Shown here: piece after piece, positions 7,822 to 16,536 of the stretch
Layout of the letters: each line of letters begins with the position of its first letter
Position numbering within the stretch: position 1 is the first letter of the stretch
Assembly (NCBI RefSeq): GCF_002005405.1
Contig: NZ_CP019728.1
Span: 1,240,001 to 1,304,000 of the forward strand
Reading direction: 5' to 3'
DNA: 64,000 nucleotides
Source: Jeotgalibaca dankookensis
GTDB lineage: Bacteria > Bacillota > Bacilli > Lactobacillales > Aerococcaceae
The notes under the pieces: model-generated
What the model was told of the DNA's origin: nothing
Database searches by the model: none
What the model saw: the letters and a program-made list of their open reading frames with translations, nothing else
Program-made: the position numbers and the translations under genes

Positions 7822-8845
7822 ATTAAGTGCAACACCTAGGTAAAATAAAAGAAACCCATGACGACCTCGTGTAGAATGGAGTTACCACACAACATTCGAC
7901 TGGAGGACTCGCCATGAGCTACACTCATTTTACCATAGCCGAACGCTCAAAAATAGAAACGCTTCGTGATCTAGGTTTTTCGATCCGCCGGATCGCTCGA
8001 ATCCTTGGTCGTGCCCCTTCTTCTGTTTCACGGGAACTGAACAGGAACCCATATTATCAGTGTGATCAGGCACAGGAACGCTATAAACAAAAGAAAGCGA
8101 ACTGTGGAGCAAAATCAAAGTTGACTTCTGAAATCAAAGAAAAGGTTCAGGAAAAACTAACTCTTACCTGGTCTCCAGAACAAATTGTAGGCCGGCTATT
8201 TCAAGGGAAAATTTCTTTCAAAACAATCTATCGCTGGCTCTATTACGGTCTCTTACAAGTTCCATTGTCCGTTCTGAGACAAAAAGGCAAACGACAGAAA
8301 CCAAAAGAAACCAGAGGAAGATTCAATATCGGAACCTCTATTTCAAAACGACCAAAAGACGTCAAGAAGCGAACGACCTTCGGTCACTGGGAGCTGGACA
8401 CCGTCGTATCAGGACGCGGACAGGCAAAAGGTTGCGTTGCTACTTTCCTAGAGAGGAAAAGCCGCTGGTACCTCGCCATCAAAATACCCAACCGTTCCGC
8501 TTCCTCAATGGAAGGGGCTATACGAAAACTGACTACGCTTTTTCCTGAAACTGCCTTCCAAAGTTTTACGACAGACAGAGGAAAGGAATTCAGCTGTTAT
8601 CCTGTCATTGAAGAAGACTTAAGCATCCCTGTTTATTTCGCAGATCCTTATTCTTCTTGGCAACGAGGAAGCAATGAAAACAGTAATGGACTCCTGAGGG
8701 AGTTCTTTCCGAAGAGAACCAACTTTGATCATGTGGAACAGGAAGAACTTCAAAAAGCTTTGTACCTGATTAATAATAGACCAAGAAAATGTCTTGGCTA
8801 CCGAACGCCTCACGAGGTCTTTATGGAAGAGGTGTTGCACTTAAT
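7822..8845 (+). mobile_element. IS30-family insertion sequence (IS1062-like)
   Basis: The element is about 1,024 bases long and bounded by perfect 16-base inverted repeats, ATTAAGTGCAACACCT at 7822-7837 and its complement at 8830-8845. It carries one transposase gene. The right repeat forms the last codons of that gene. A clean 2-3 base target duplication could not be read, so the exact ends may differ by a few bases. It lies between two convergent genes and disrupts no recognisable frame. Confidence 0.9.
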
Positions 8846-8849
8846 TTGA
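7914..8849 (+). CDS. IS30-family transposase
   Basis: 311 residues, intact. The N-terminal HTH (FTIAERSKIETLRDLGFSIR, then SSVSRELNRN) binds the ends. The catalytic DDE core shows Asp in HWELDTVVSG, Asp in TTDRGKEF, and Glu in the SNENSNGLLREFFPK helix. It starts at ATG 7914 behind TGGAGGA. The reading frame runs through the right inverted repeat and stops 4 bases beyond it. The element looks capable of transposition. Confidence 0.95.
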   Translation: MSYTHFTIAERSKIETLRDLGFSIRRIARILGRAPSSVSRELNRNPYYQCDQAQERYKQKKANCGAKSKLTSEIKEKVQEKLTLTWSPEQIVGRLFQGKISFKTIYRWLYYGLLQVPLSVLRQKGKRQKPKETRGRFNIGTSISKRPKDVKKRTTFGHWELDTVVSGRGQAKGCVATFLERKSRWYLAIKIPNRSASSMEGAIRKLTTLFPETAFQSFTTDRGKEFSCYPVIEEDLSIPVYFADPYSSWQRGSNENSNGLLREFFPKRTNFDHVEQEELQKALYLINNRPRKCLGYRTPHEVFMEEVLHLI

Positions 8850-8891
8850 CAAACTATCAAAAGATAAAATAATTAGTGTACATCGATAACA

Positions 8892-8948
8892 ATAGAGCCT
8901 CACATTTAGGTTTATATTCTAAATGTGAGGCTCTATCTATTTTATAAT
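8892..8948. terminator. long hairpin between convergent genes
   Basis: A perfect 18-base stem, ATAGAGCCTCACATTTAG (8892-8909) with its complement at 8919-8936, is followed on the plus strand by a T-rich tract (CTATTTTAT). It probably terminated the sodC transcript before the IS insertion, and may also serve the minus-strand gene ending at 8969. Confidence 0.75.
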
Positions 8949-8968
8949 GTTCAAAAATCTATGCTTAT

Positions 8969-9526
8969 TTAAACTTTTTCAATTTCTCCTACACCAATAG
9001 GTAATGTTGTGTGGGGACCGTATCCTTTAACGGTTCCTTCAACAGTATCAGGAAGCTCAACCGATTCTGGCACACCGTGAATTAAAACTGTCCGTGTATC
9101 TAACTGTAAATCTTCTGAGCCAAATTTTTCTTTAAATTTCTTTTTAAGTTCACCAAGAGGAACCTCAAATTCATATTTCCAGTTCCCATTTTCGTCAGAA
9201 TGCGGATAATTGTCATGAGGAATGTTTATGTCTTGTGGAGCATTATCGAACGGAACCATTGTTTGACCAGCTACAGCATATAGCTCTGGTAAATCAATGA
9301 CCCCATCACCATTTGTATCTGCATCTTTTGTCGGGACACGTCCTTTTGTTCCATCAGGGAATCCATGAAAGTGACTCCAATGCATCATGTTAGGTGGCGT
9401 ACCTGTCGCCTCGATTTTTATTTTTAACGTATCACCATCTTCAATAAGTTCAGCTTTTCCGGAAACAGAAGTTCCAATGACCGCTTCATTCAGTGGCATT
9501 ATTTTTGCTGTATATCTCGTTGTCAT
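8969..9526 (-). CDS. His-rich CHRD/SodC-like protein with EF-hand loop
   Basis: 185 residues from the second ATG (9526), which has ideal spacing to AGGAGG. The first ATG (9535) abuts that site. A beta-rich domain carries HWSHFHGFPDG (His49, His52, His54) and VLIHGVPESVELPDT (His150), reminiscent of CHRD or superoxide-dismutase folds. Between them is a textbook EF-hand/dockerin-type calcium loop, DTNGDGVIDLPE (residues 70-81). There is no signal peptide or membrane segment. The neighbouring plus-strand gene encodes a SodC lipoprotein. The domain assignment is by motif resemblance, and I know no characterised close relative. A metal-binding role is an inference. Confidence 0.6.
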   Translation of the reverse strand: MTTRYTAKIMPLNEAVIGTSVSGKAELIEDGDTLKIKIEATGTPPNMMHWSHFHGFPDGTKGRVPTKDADTNGDGVIDLPELYAVAGQTMVPFDNAPQDINIPHDNYPHSDENGNWKYEFEVPLGELKKKFKEKFGSEDLQLDTRTVLIHGVPESVELPDTVEGTVKGYGPHTTLPIGVGEIEKV

Positions 9527-9668
9527 AGTATACATCCTCCTAATATAGACTTAGCATCTCTCTACATCCTTATCTTAAACAATCCTTACTCAATATTCAA
9601 ATAATTCGATTGGAATAGATAGTAAAAACAAGTAAGGGATTAGTCTCTTAGAATAGTAATGTTCATTT

Positions 9669-10187
9669 TTAAGGAAGGGACTTATCCACTCTTCTATACA
9701 ATAAATACTCTTTTTGATTGCCTTCAGAATCAAATTCACGTTTTTCTTTTATATCATATAACCGCGAATCAATTTCTTCTTTAGGGTAAATACCAGGCTC
9801 TAAATCTAACAAAAACCCCATTTTGTAAGGTTCTCCGAAGAGGTAAGCAACAGCCTCTTGATCCTTTACAAATAAAATACGGGTCAAAGGACCTCTTAAT
9901 ACTTCATAAGTGTCTTTCCCTTGAAATTGCTCCAAAATTTCCATACTTATTCCCGATTCATCTGACAGATTGTCCAATGATTGGTATTCCCCAGCCACAT
10001 GTACACGATCATATTCAAAAGGAAATAAGTCCGCTCCTGTTTGAGGTTCTTCGATTCCGGTGGCTAGTATTTCTTGTAAACCACGTGACTGCTTCTTATA
10101 TGGCGTATTCCAATCGCTTACGAAAAAAACAATGAGTAACAACAGAACTGAAGCGATGATGAACCCAATTGTTGTCTTTTTTTTCAT
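9669..10187 (-). CDS. hypothetical membrane-anchored protein
   Basis: 172 residues. An N-terminal anchor (IGFIIASVLLLLIVFFVSDW, about 7-26) precedes an extracytoplasmic domain of about 140 residues without recognisable motifs. The C-terminus is rich in charged residues. It is the third gene of an apparent operon (10496-11215, 10211-10471, this one) with gaps of 23-24 bases. I do not recognise the family. Confidence 0.6.
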   Translation of the reverse strand: MKKKTTIGFIIASVLLLLIVFFVSDWNTPYKKQSRGLQEILATGIEEPQTGADLFPFEYDRVHVAGEYQSLDNLSDESGISMEILEQFQGKDTYEVLRGPLTRILFVKDQEAVAYLFGEPYKMGFLLDLEPGIYPKEEIDSRLYDIKEKREFDSEGNQKEYLLYRRVDKSLP

Positions 10188-10210
10188 ATTTTTCTCTCCT
10201 CTCTATCAAT

Positions 10211-10471
10211 TTATGCCAAGTCTCCATAAATTTGCGCAATTACAAAAATAGTAAAAACAATGCCAATTAATAAATGTCCCATCGACTTCTTTTTCTTATA
10301 TAAATATAACTCTTGTAAACTCACTGCTAAATAAGCCGGATCATGAAATTCAATCCCTTGTAACGAGAGTTTAGCAAAGGGGATATGAAAATCAAAAAAC
10401 AATAAGCTGATGACAATCGAAACACCTAGAAATATATTCAAAGTTAATAAGATTGGATCCCTTTTTTCCAT
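10211..10471 (-). CDS. small hypothetical membrane protein
   Basis: 86 residues with two membrane helices (ILLTLNIFLGVSIVISLLFF and MGHLLIGIVFTIFVIAQIYG) joined by a loop of about 40 residues that ends in a lysine-rich patch. It is the middle gene of a three-gene operon of unknown function that begins with a lipoprotein. It starts at ATG 10471 and is preceded by AGAGAGGG. No family recognised. Confidence 0.6.
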   Translation of the reverse strand: MEKRDPILLTLNIFLGVSIVISLLFFDFHIPFAKLSLQGIEFHDPAYLAVSLQELYLYKKKKSMGHLLIGIVFTIFVIAQIYGDLA

Positions 10472-10495
10472 TCTAGATTTCCCTCTCTTCTTTAA

Positions 10496-11215
10496 TTAGT
10501 TACCTGCTTGATAACGTGGAAACGCTGTGATATCTCGAGATAATATTTTCCCATCAGGAAGGTAAATATAGCCATCAGAATATACTTCATAGTCTCCTTT
10601 TTCTCCTGGGAAGATATAAGTCTTACCAACCAGACCATAGTCGAAATCAATCACATCGTCAGTTACTGCTTCTATCAAAATAGTATAAGCTTCCTCTAAA
10701 TTATTAGGATAGAGCGGGTTTGTTTCAGGATCAATCTCATCTTTTTTGTCTTCATTGCTTGGGAAGCTATTAGGATTACGATTAATGGACTCTCCTGAAG
10801 GGAGTTGAATGAGCCCATCTAAGAGGACAGTGTATTTTCCACTACTAACAGGGAATATATAACCGTTATTCTCGCTTTCTATGTATCCTTCTTCAAAATA
10901 AATAGTATCATCACTGACTGTATTTTGTAATATCTGTGCTGCTTCTTCAATATCTCTGATATATAAATCACGTTCATCTAGAGTAGAAGATGAACGATCG
11001 TCAGAGCTTTCTTCTGATGACTGAAGCTCGCTACTTTCTATTACTATTTGCTGACTACTCTCTTCTGAGGAAGTAGTCTCTTCACTAGAAATTTGCAAGC
11101 TACTCATACTTACAGATGAGCTTTCTTTACTAGATTGGTCAGTTTCACCACCCAATGAACCACATCCCACTAAAATACTGGTCGCAAATAAGAGAGCTAA
11201 TTTTTTATTCATCAT
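10496..11215 (-). CDS. Ser/Glu-rich lipoprotein with duplicated domain
   Basis: 239 residues. The signal peptide has lipobox ILVGC (Cys18). A low-complexity Ser/Glu linker (26-78) likely spans the wall. Two copies of a module of about 62 residues follow (89-152 and 173-233). Each has the plan xEEAxxIL...VxDDxIxF, then YIFP, then xYxVxxDGxIxLPxG, then a final FP, so the pair is an internal duplication. It is the first gene of the operon with the two membrane proteins at 10211 and 9669. No known family; surface exposure is well supported. Confidence 0.7.
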   Translation of the reverse strand: MMNKKLALLFATSILVGCGSLGGETDQSSKESSSVSMSSLQISSEETTSSEESSQQIVIESSELQSSEESSDDRSSSTLDERDLYIRDIEEAAQILQNTVSDDTIYFEEGYIESENNGYIFPVSSGKYTVLLDGLIQLPSGESINRNPNSFPSNEDKKDEIDPETNPLYPNNLEEAYTILIEAVTDDVIDFDYGLVGKTYIFPGEKGDYEVYSDGYIYLPDGKILSRDITAFPRYQAGN

Positions 11216-11565
11216 GTTGTCCCCTTTCTAATAAAAAATAATTTGTTCGAAATTAATTATTGCTATATTGTTATTTTACTACTCTTCTCACTCGATGTAT
11301 AATTATCTATTGAGCATTACTGTTAGTAATATACGTCCACATTTATGTATAAATAATAGTTGTTTATTTTTTATTTTTTCTATAAACTATGCTTGTATAA
11401 ATTTGTGTTAGTTTTTAGTCATTCACTCTTTGCTAAGTGCTCACACCTCCCCTCAGTTTCTGACCAAGCCATTCCCTCCTGTCACAAGGATAGCCAATTC
11501 GGTAATGTGTAAGCGTTATCAATACGGCTGTTACTACTATAATTCTGAAGATGGGGGAATAAGAA
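11216..11565. other. 350-base intergenic region
   Basis: It carries the divergent control regions of the lipoprotein operon (minus) and the MFS gene (plus). The plus-strand part contains a perfect cre site at 11508-11521. I see no additional gene. Confidence 0.6.
11508..11521 (+). promoter_or_regulatory. cre site (CcpA operator)
   Basis: TGTAAGCGTTATCA matches the Bacilli cre consensus TGWAARCGYTWNCW at all positions. It lies 45 bases before the MFS start. Its position around the expected promoter suggests CcpA-dependent catabolite repression. Confidence 0.65.
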
Positions 11566-12843
11566 ATGAGCCAAACAAATAAAGCAACCCCACGAGTCGT
11601 TGATGGTGCGACTTATGTATCGGATAAATATTGGTGGAAAACAGTCGCTTTGTTTTTTATCGGTTGGGTGTTAATGTATGCGGATCGAACCATTTTAAAC
11701 CCGATTATGCCGCAAATTGCAGAAGAGTTTAATTTGAGTAATACGCAACTGGGTTTAGTGAGCAGTGTCTTCTTCTTAACATACGCCATTACACAAATTC
11801 CTTTTGGTGTCATTGGTGACAAATATGGTAGAAAACTGGTTATTGCGATTGGATTCGTTTTTATGGGTATCGCAACATTCTTTAGTGGTATTCTTTCAGG
11901 ATTTGGTATGTTCATGATCTTCAGAGCTCTGACTGGGATGGGTCAAGGATCCTATTATGGTCCGCAGTATGCCCTGTCAACGGAAGCCATTCCAACGAAA
12001 CATTTAACGCTGGGAAATGCTATTATAAATAGCGGGATGGCATTGGGAACTTCTGGTGGGTATTTGATTTCCAGTAAATTAGTCTTAGAAAATGGTGAAC
12101 ATTGGACGCTTCCTTTTAAAATTATGGCGATCCCTACCGTCATCGTTGGATTCTTATTCTTTTTCCTATTAAAAGAAAAAGTCGTACGTCCAGAGGATCA
12201 AAATGTTTCTACTGAAAATGATCACATCGTTTCTGAATCCATTAAAAAAGTATCTGTGGCTTCTATTTTTAGAAATCGAAATTTAGTTCTAACCTTTATC
12301 ATGTGTTTTTGTTCCATCTACGGCTTTTATGTTGTTTTAACATGGTTACCACAATTCTTACAAGTAGAGCGTGGATTTGAAGGTACTCGGGTTGGTTTTA
12401 TCTCCTCTCTCGTACCATGGGCTTCCATCCCTGGAGCATTAATATTCGCTTTCCTGTCCGATAAAGTGAAACGGACAAAATTATTTATTTTTATTTTAGT
12501 TCCTGTTGCGGCAATCTCTATTTTTGCGATTGCGTTTGTAACAAGCCAAACCTTATTAATTATTGCATTAATTGCCTACGGCTTAACTGGGAAATTGGCA
12601 ATAGACCCCATACTCGTGGCATTCGTTTCTAAAAATGCACCAAAAGGTTCTTTATCGACTGCCTTAAGTGCGTATAATTTTATAGGCATGTCGAGTTCAA
12701 TTTTAGCGCCATTCCTAACCGGATTTATTTCAGATCAATTCGGATCTATGCAGCTCGGCTTTTATTTAGCCGCGGCACTCTTACTATTTGGGATGATCGT
12801 TTTCAGCTTTGTTAGAGAAGACGAAGTCGTTGCTTTTAAATAG
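11566..12843 (+). CDS. MFS transporter (anion:cation symporter-like)
   Basis: 425 residues with twelve membrane segments. The first loop carries the MFS signature GDKYGRKLV near residue 85. The N-terminal segment FFIGWVLMYADRTILNPIMP and the loop FRALTGMGQGSYYGPQYALS resemble the ACS family of sugar-acid and organic-anion symporters. The family is known to import hexuronates, glucarate or related acids; the substrate here is unknown. The perfect cre site upstream fits a carbon-source transporter under CcpA. It stands alone, with a bidirectional terminator at 12873-12920. Confidence 0.85.
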   Translation: MSQTNKATPRVVDGATYVSDKYWWKTVALFFIGWVLMYADRTILNPIMPQIAEEFNLSNTQLGLVSSVFFLTYAITQIPFGVIGDKYGRKLVIAIGFVFMGIATFFSGILSGFGMFMIFRALTGMGQGSYYGPQYALSTEAIPTKHLTLGNAIINSGMALGTSGGYLISSKLVLENGEHWTLPFKIMAIPTVIVGFLFFFLLKEKVVRPEDQNVSTENDHIVSESIKKVSVASIFRNRNLVLTFIMCFCSIYGFYVVLTWLPQFLQVERGFEGTRVGFISSLVPWASIPGALIFAFLSDKVKRTKLFIFILVPVAAISIFAIAFVTSQTLLIIALIAYGLTGKLAIDPILVAFVSKNAPKGSLSTALSAYNFIGMSSSILAPFLTGFISDQFGSMQLGFYLAAALLLFGMIVFSFVREDEVVAFK

Positions 12844-12872
12844 TATAGAGATTAAAAATATTTTCGTCATAG

Positions 12873-12920
12873 AAAAAACTCTAAGTTAATACTTTTACAG
12901 TAACGACGTAGAGTTTTTTT
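12873..12920. terminator. bidirectional terminator
   Basis: AAAAAACTCTA (12873-12883) pairs with TAGAGTTTTTT (12909-12919). The stem has A and T runs on both sides, so it can end both the MFS gene and the convergent hydrolase gene. Confidence 0.75.
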
Positions 12921-12951
12921 CACTTTTATGTTTAGCTGAAGATCACCACAT

Positions 12952-13911
12952 CTATATATCCATAGTCTTGGCTAATTCGATAAACTTTACTTGTGTATCA
13001 TTTTTAAAGTCTTCCAAATAAAAACTTTGGATATTAATATTGGTATGGCACTTCACATGGTATGAGCTTTTTTCTGTGTCAAATATAGAGGTATAAAGGG
13101 TTTCATCTTTATGCTTTTCAATTGGGTCAATGATAGCTCCTTCTGGAATATCAAATTGTGATAAAATGCGAAAACCTTGAAGAATTGCGGCATGACGGTC
13201 TAAGTTTTTATCCGTATTTGAAACATAGTAGGCAGCACGTACAAATCTCGAAGGAGGTGTAAAATCGCCAGGCAAGCTCAGCATCTCCGTTCCTTCACCA
13301 AATTGTGTGATTTTCGTTCCATTTATATACGCTTCTTTTGTATTTTCTGGTTTCAAATTAATAAAATTCTTCAGATTTGTTTGATGCCATGGAAAATTCG
13401 GCGCATTTGTTAAAACACCATAAGGGTTGTCATAAGCAATTAGTTTTCCGTTTTTTGGTTCTAAAACAAGTTTATTACCGTCCGTATCCATAAAAAAGAA
13501 ATGGTTGGCTGAAGACTCTTGGTCGAGAATTTTTTCAACTAAGTTTATTTTTTTTGCTTCTTTTCTAACTTCTTCGATACTTTTGCATCTGGTTAGGAGA
13601 AAGTCAAAAGCATGGGAAGTTGTTGTATTTATCATACCCGTTACTTTTTCTTTTGAAAAACTTGCGTAGCCGGGAAAGAAATTATTAGAACCCATTAATC
13701 CCGCCTCGTTAATACCATCTCCGAAAGAAATGATTTCAAAAAAACCAGATCCTAGCGTATTGTATGTCGATTCGTAGATTTGAGTATCGGTTTCAACGAT
13801 TTGATAGCCTTTAGGAACAAAAAGGACCTTATTGTCCAACACCACTCCTAGTTCCAAAGTCCGACCAAAAACCTGACCATTGTTATGAGAAAAACCTATT
13901 GTGGTACACAT
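12952..13911 (-). CDS. choloylglycine hydrolase / penicillin V acylase family protein
   Basis: 319 residues, usual length for this N-terminal-nucleophile family of C-N amide hydrolases. The catalytic Cys2 is exposed after Met removal (MCTTIGF). Arg17 lies in FGRTLEL, Asn169 in VLTNAPNF and Arg222 in PSRFVRAAY. The position that is usually Asp in bile-salt hydrolases (RxxD) is Glu20. No signal peptide, so it is cytoplasmic. Possible substrates are conjugated bile salts, penicillin V or N-acyl-homoserine lactones; the sequence does not decide. It is a single gene convergent with the MFS transporter. Confidence 0.88.
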   Translation of the reverse strand: MCTTIGFSHNNGQVFGRTLELGVVLDNKVLFVPKGYQIVETDTQIYESTYNTLGSGFFEIISFGDGINEAGLMGSNNFFPGYASFSKEKVTGMINTTTSHAFDFLLTRCKSIEEVRKEAKKINLVEKILDQESSANHFFFMDTDGNKLVLEPKNGKLIAYDNPYGVLTNAPNFPWHQTNLKNFINLKPENTKEAYINGTKITQFGEGTEMLSLPGDFTPPSRFVRAAYYVSNTDKNLDRHAAILQGFRILSQFDIPEGAIIDPIEKHKDETLYTSIFDTEKSSYHVKCHTNINIQSFYLEDFKNDTQVKFIELAKTMDI

Positions 13912-13968
13912 ATCACCATCTCCTCTTTATAATAAGTGTATAAGGACATATATTGTTTTGTCAAAAAA

Positions 13969-15420
13969 CTACAAAATCGGAGAAAATAACCTCGAAAATA
14001 TTTGTTTAAATTTTAACCAATTTGATTGGTTATTAAGGATGTTCTGAGTGAGTAAATAGCTTTTTTTGATATCTTCATAAAAAATCTCTTCTTGTTGTTT
14101 CGCTACTTTGGGATCATAGATAAAGGCATTTACTTCAAAATTTAATTTGAAACTTCTAACATCAAAGTTAGCAGTTCCTATTGAGCAAATTTCACCATCA
14201 ATCACCATCGTTTTGGCATGTAAAAAACCATTATCGTAAATATAAACTTGAGCGCCTGCTGCCACCATTTCTGCTGCATAGTAGGTTGTTGCACGGTAAA
14301 TAAACGGATGATCCGGTTTATTAGGAATCATAATTTTAACATCTATTCCCGACATAACGGCTATTTCTAGAGTTTCTAATAGAGAGTCATCGGGAACAAA
14401 ATAAGGGGTTTGAATGAAAATTGACTCTTTTGCTAAACTAATCATTTTAATATAACCTTTTTTAATTTGTTGGATTTCAGTATCGGGACCACTGGAAACA
14501 ATTTGAATATTTGTTTCCCCTTTTTTTATAATCGTAGGGAAATATCCTTCTTGGTATGCCAACTGGTCTTGTTTAGCAGCAGCATTCCAATCCATTAAGA
14601 ATCTGTTTTGCAAAGCCAAAACCGCGCTACCTTCAATTTTGAGGTGCGTATCGCGCCAGTAACCAAATTTTTCATATTCTCCTAAATACTCATCCCCTAC
14701 GTTAAAGCCTCCTGTATATCCAACCTTTCCATCTATCACAACAATTTTTCTGTGATTGCGATAGTTAAATCGTAAATTTATTATACTAAAGCGTGAACCA
14801 AAAAATGATTGCGTTTTGCCACCTAGTGACTTTAAATGATCAAAGAAAGATGCTTTTAAAGAACGCGAACCCAAAGCATCATATAAAACTAACACTTCCA
14901 CTCCTGCAGCTGCTCTTTCTTCTAATGCTTTTAAGACTTTTGTTCCAATTTTATCATCTTTGAAAATATAATACATAACGTGTACATGGTGTTTGGCTTC
15001 GTAAATATCAGAAATTAAAGATTCATATTTTTCAAAACCATCGGTAAACAGATGAACAGAATTGTCTTTCGTTAAAATAGAGCCATCATCTTCTAGAAAT
15101 AATCGAACGATTTCTTTCGTATTTTCCGACTCTTGTTTTCGAGAAAGTAATTGCTCATCTTCGATTAATTTCCTTTTTTGGGCTTCAACGAGTTGAGACA
15201 TCCCGATACTTTCTTGATTTTTTATATCGAAAATCTTTTTACGAGATGGTTTCTTCCCAATGAATAAGTAAAATATAAACCCCACAACTGGTAATAAAAC
15301 CAAAACAACTAACCATGCCCATGTCGCTGCGATATCCCGTTTTTCTCTAAAAACAGTTATAATTGAAAAAAGAATATTTAAAGCTAAAACAGCAGTTATG
15401 ATCGATAGAAATAATTGCAT
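13969..15420 (-). CDS. cls: cardiolipin synthase
   Basis: 483 residues from the ATG at 15420, which has GGGAGG at correct spacing. An upstream in-frame TTG at 15435 would overlap that site. Two N-terminal membrane helices (LFLSIITAVLALNILFSII and AWLVVLVLLPVVGFIFYLF) lead into a phospholipase-D-type enzyme with two HKD motifs: HRKIVVIDGKVGYTGG (from about His223) and HAKTMVIDGEICSIG (from about His401). It condenses two phosphatidylglycerols to cardiolipin at the membrane. Monocistronic. Confidence 0.95.
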   Translation of the reverse strand: MQLFLSIITAVLALNILFSIITVFREKRDIAATWAWLVVLVLLPVVGFIFYLFIGKKPSRKKIFDIKNQESIGMSQLVEAQKRKLIEDEQLLSRKQESENTKEIVRLFLEDDGSILTKDNSVHLFTDGFEKYESLISDIYEAKHHVHVMYYIFKDDKIGTKVLKALEERAAAGVEVLVLYDALGSRSLKASFFDHLKSLGGKTQSFFGSRFSIINLRFNYRNHRKIVVIDGKVGYTGGFNVGDEYLGEYEKFGYWRDTHLKIEGSAVLALQNRFLMDWNAAAKQDQLAYQEGYFPTIIKKGETNIQIVSSGPDTEIQQIKKGYIKMISLAKESIFIQTPYFVPDDSLLETLEIAVMSGIDVKIMIPNKPDHPFIYRATTYYAAEMVAAGAQVYIYDNGFLHAKTMVIDGEICSIGTANFDVRSFKLNFEVNAFIYDPKVAKQQEEIFYEDIKKSYLLTQNILNNQSNWLKFKQIFSRLFSPIL

Positions 15421-15506
15421 GTGCATCCCTCCCAAGCAGTTTTGTTTATCTTACTATGTTATTCTCTTTTAGGAAAGAAAGAAAAGCTTGGTAAATACAC
15501 TGACAG

Positions 15507-15556
15507 AAAAAAGAGGCTGAACCATCCATTAATTGGATAGGTTGAGCCTCTTTTTA
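15507..15556. terminator. Rho-independent terminator
   Basis: AAAAAGAGGCTGAACC and GGTTGAGCCTCTTTTT form a stem with one mismatch, plus inner ATCCA/TGGAT pairing. It has runs of A and T on both sides. It ends the esterase gene and insulates cls. Confidence 0.8.
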
Positions 15557-15564
15557 TGTATTTT

Positions 15565-16386
15565 TTATAGCATTGTTAATATTTCTTTTATAACAATCGG
15601 CCATGCTTCAGATTCTGGGTTAATCAATTTAAAGTGTTCAGCAGAAGGTATTTCTATAAATTCCACATTTTTATTTATATTATCCGCTACTTTTTTATAA
15701 TTTTGACTGATACCAATTGGGATAGTCGCATCCAATGCACCGTGAATGAGGACTTGTGGTACATCTAATGGAAGCAAACGAATGGGAGAAGCTTGTGCAT
15801 AACGCTCTGGTAACTCGGCTGATGAGCCACCAATTAACTCTCGTACAGGATTAAATTCTTCCCTAGTGACTTCTTCACTGATACTAAGAACTTCTTCCAT
15901 CAGTGAAAGATCAACAACACCTGCTAAACTAATGACACCTTTTACAGAAAGCGGCGTTCCATCTGTTTTAATTTCACTACTTGATGGAAGGCGATGGCGC
16001 CCTGCCAGCCATAAAGCTAAGTGTCCCCCTGCGGAGTGTCCGACTATTACAACACGATTTAAATTGAGATTGTTTTTCTTAGCTAATTCAGGTAAATAAT
16101 CGATTGCTTGGGAAACATCTGTAAAGGTTCCCGGCCACCCACCGCCAGCTTGTCCGATTCTGCGATATTCGATACTCCAGGTGGCTATTCCTTGTTTCGT
16201 TAATTTTTCAGATAGTGCCGCAATACTATCCAGTCCAACATCTGATTGCCAATAACCACCATGAATTACTACAACCACGGGATGAGGGCCTTTGCTCTCG
16301 GGAATTCTTAAGTCGCCAAACTGATCATCTAGAGGTCAATAATAATACTTTGTCATTTTAATTTGGTTTTCGTAGCGTTTTTCCAT
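15565..16386 (-). pseudogene. alpha/beta-hydrolase (esterase) gene with in-frame TGA
   Basis: An ATG at 16386 with a good site (GAGGTGA) reads 16 codons to TGA at 16336-16338. The same frame then continues uninterrupted to the stop at 15565. The sequence after the TGA (PLDDQFGDLRIPESKGP) leads straight into the oxyanion-hole motif HGGYW and the nucleophile elbow VGHSAGGH. Asp in HGALDATIP and His in SAEHFKL complete the triad. The family is the BD-FAE/acetyl-esterase type. A single GGA-to-TGA change would explain the break. A downstream GTG at 16278 might make a shortened protein, but that lacks the first 36 residues. Either a recent nonsense mutation or a base error. Confidence 0.8.
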
Positions 16387-16536
16387 ATTTTCACCTCATA
16401 ACAATTTTTAACATATTAGTCGGACACTTTTAAACATTTGTCCGATAAATACGACCTTCGTAGGATAGCTATCGTACAAAAATCTGGGTATAATGATACA
16501 AACAAATATAGAATTCAATAAGGAAGAGTGGTTTCT

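Noticed and set aside
16336-16338. TGA read as selenocysteine or glycine
   Set aside because: No SECIS-like hairpin follows, the residue is not catalytic, and normal TGA stops are used throughout the window.
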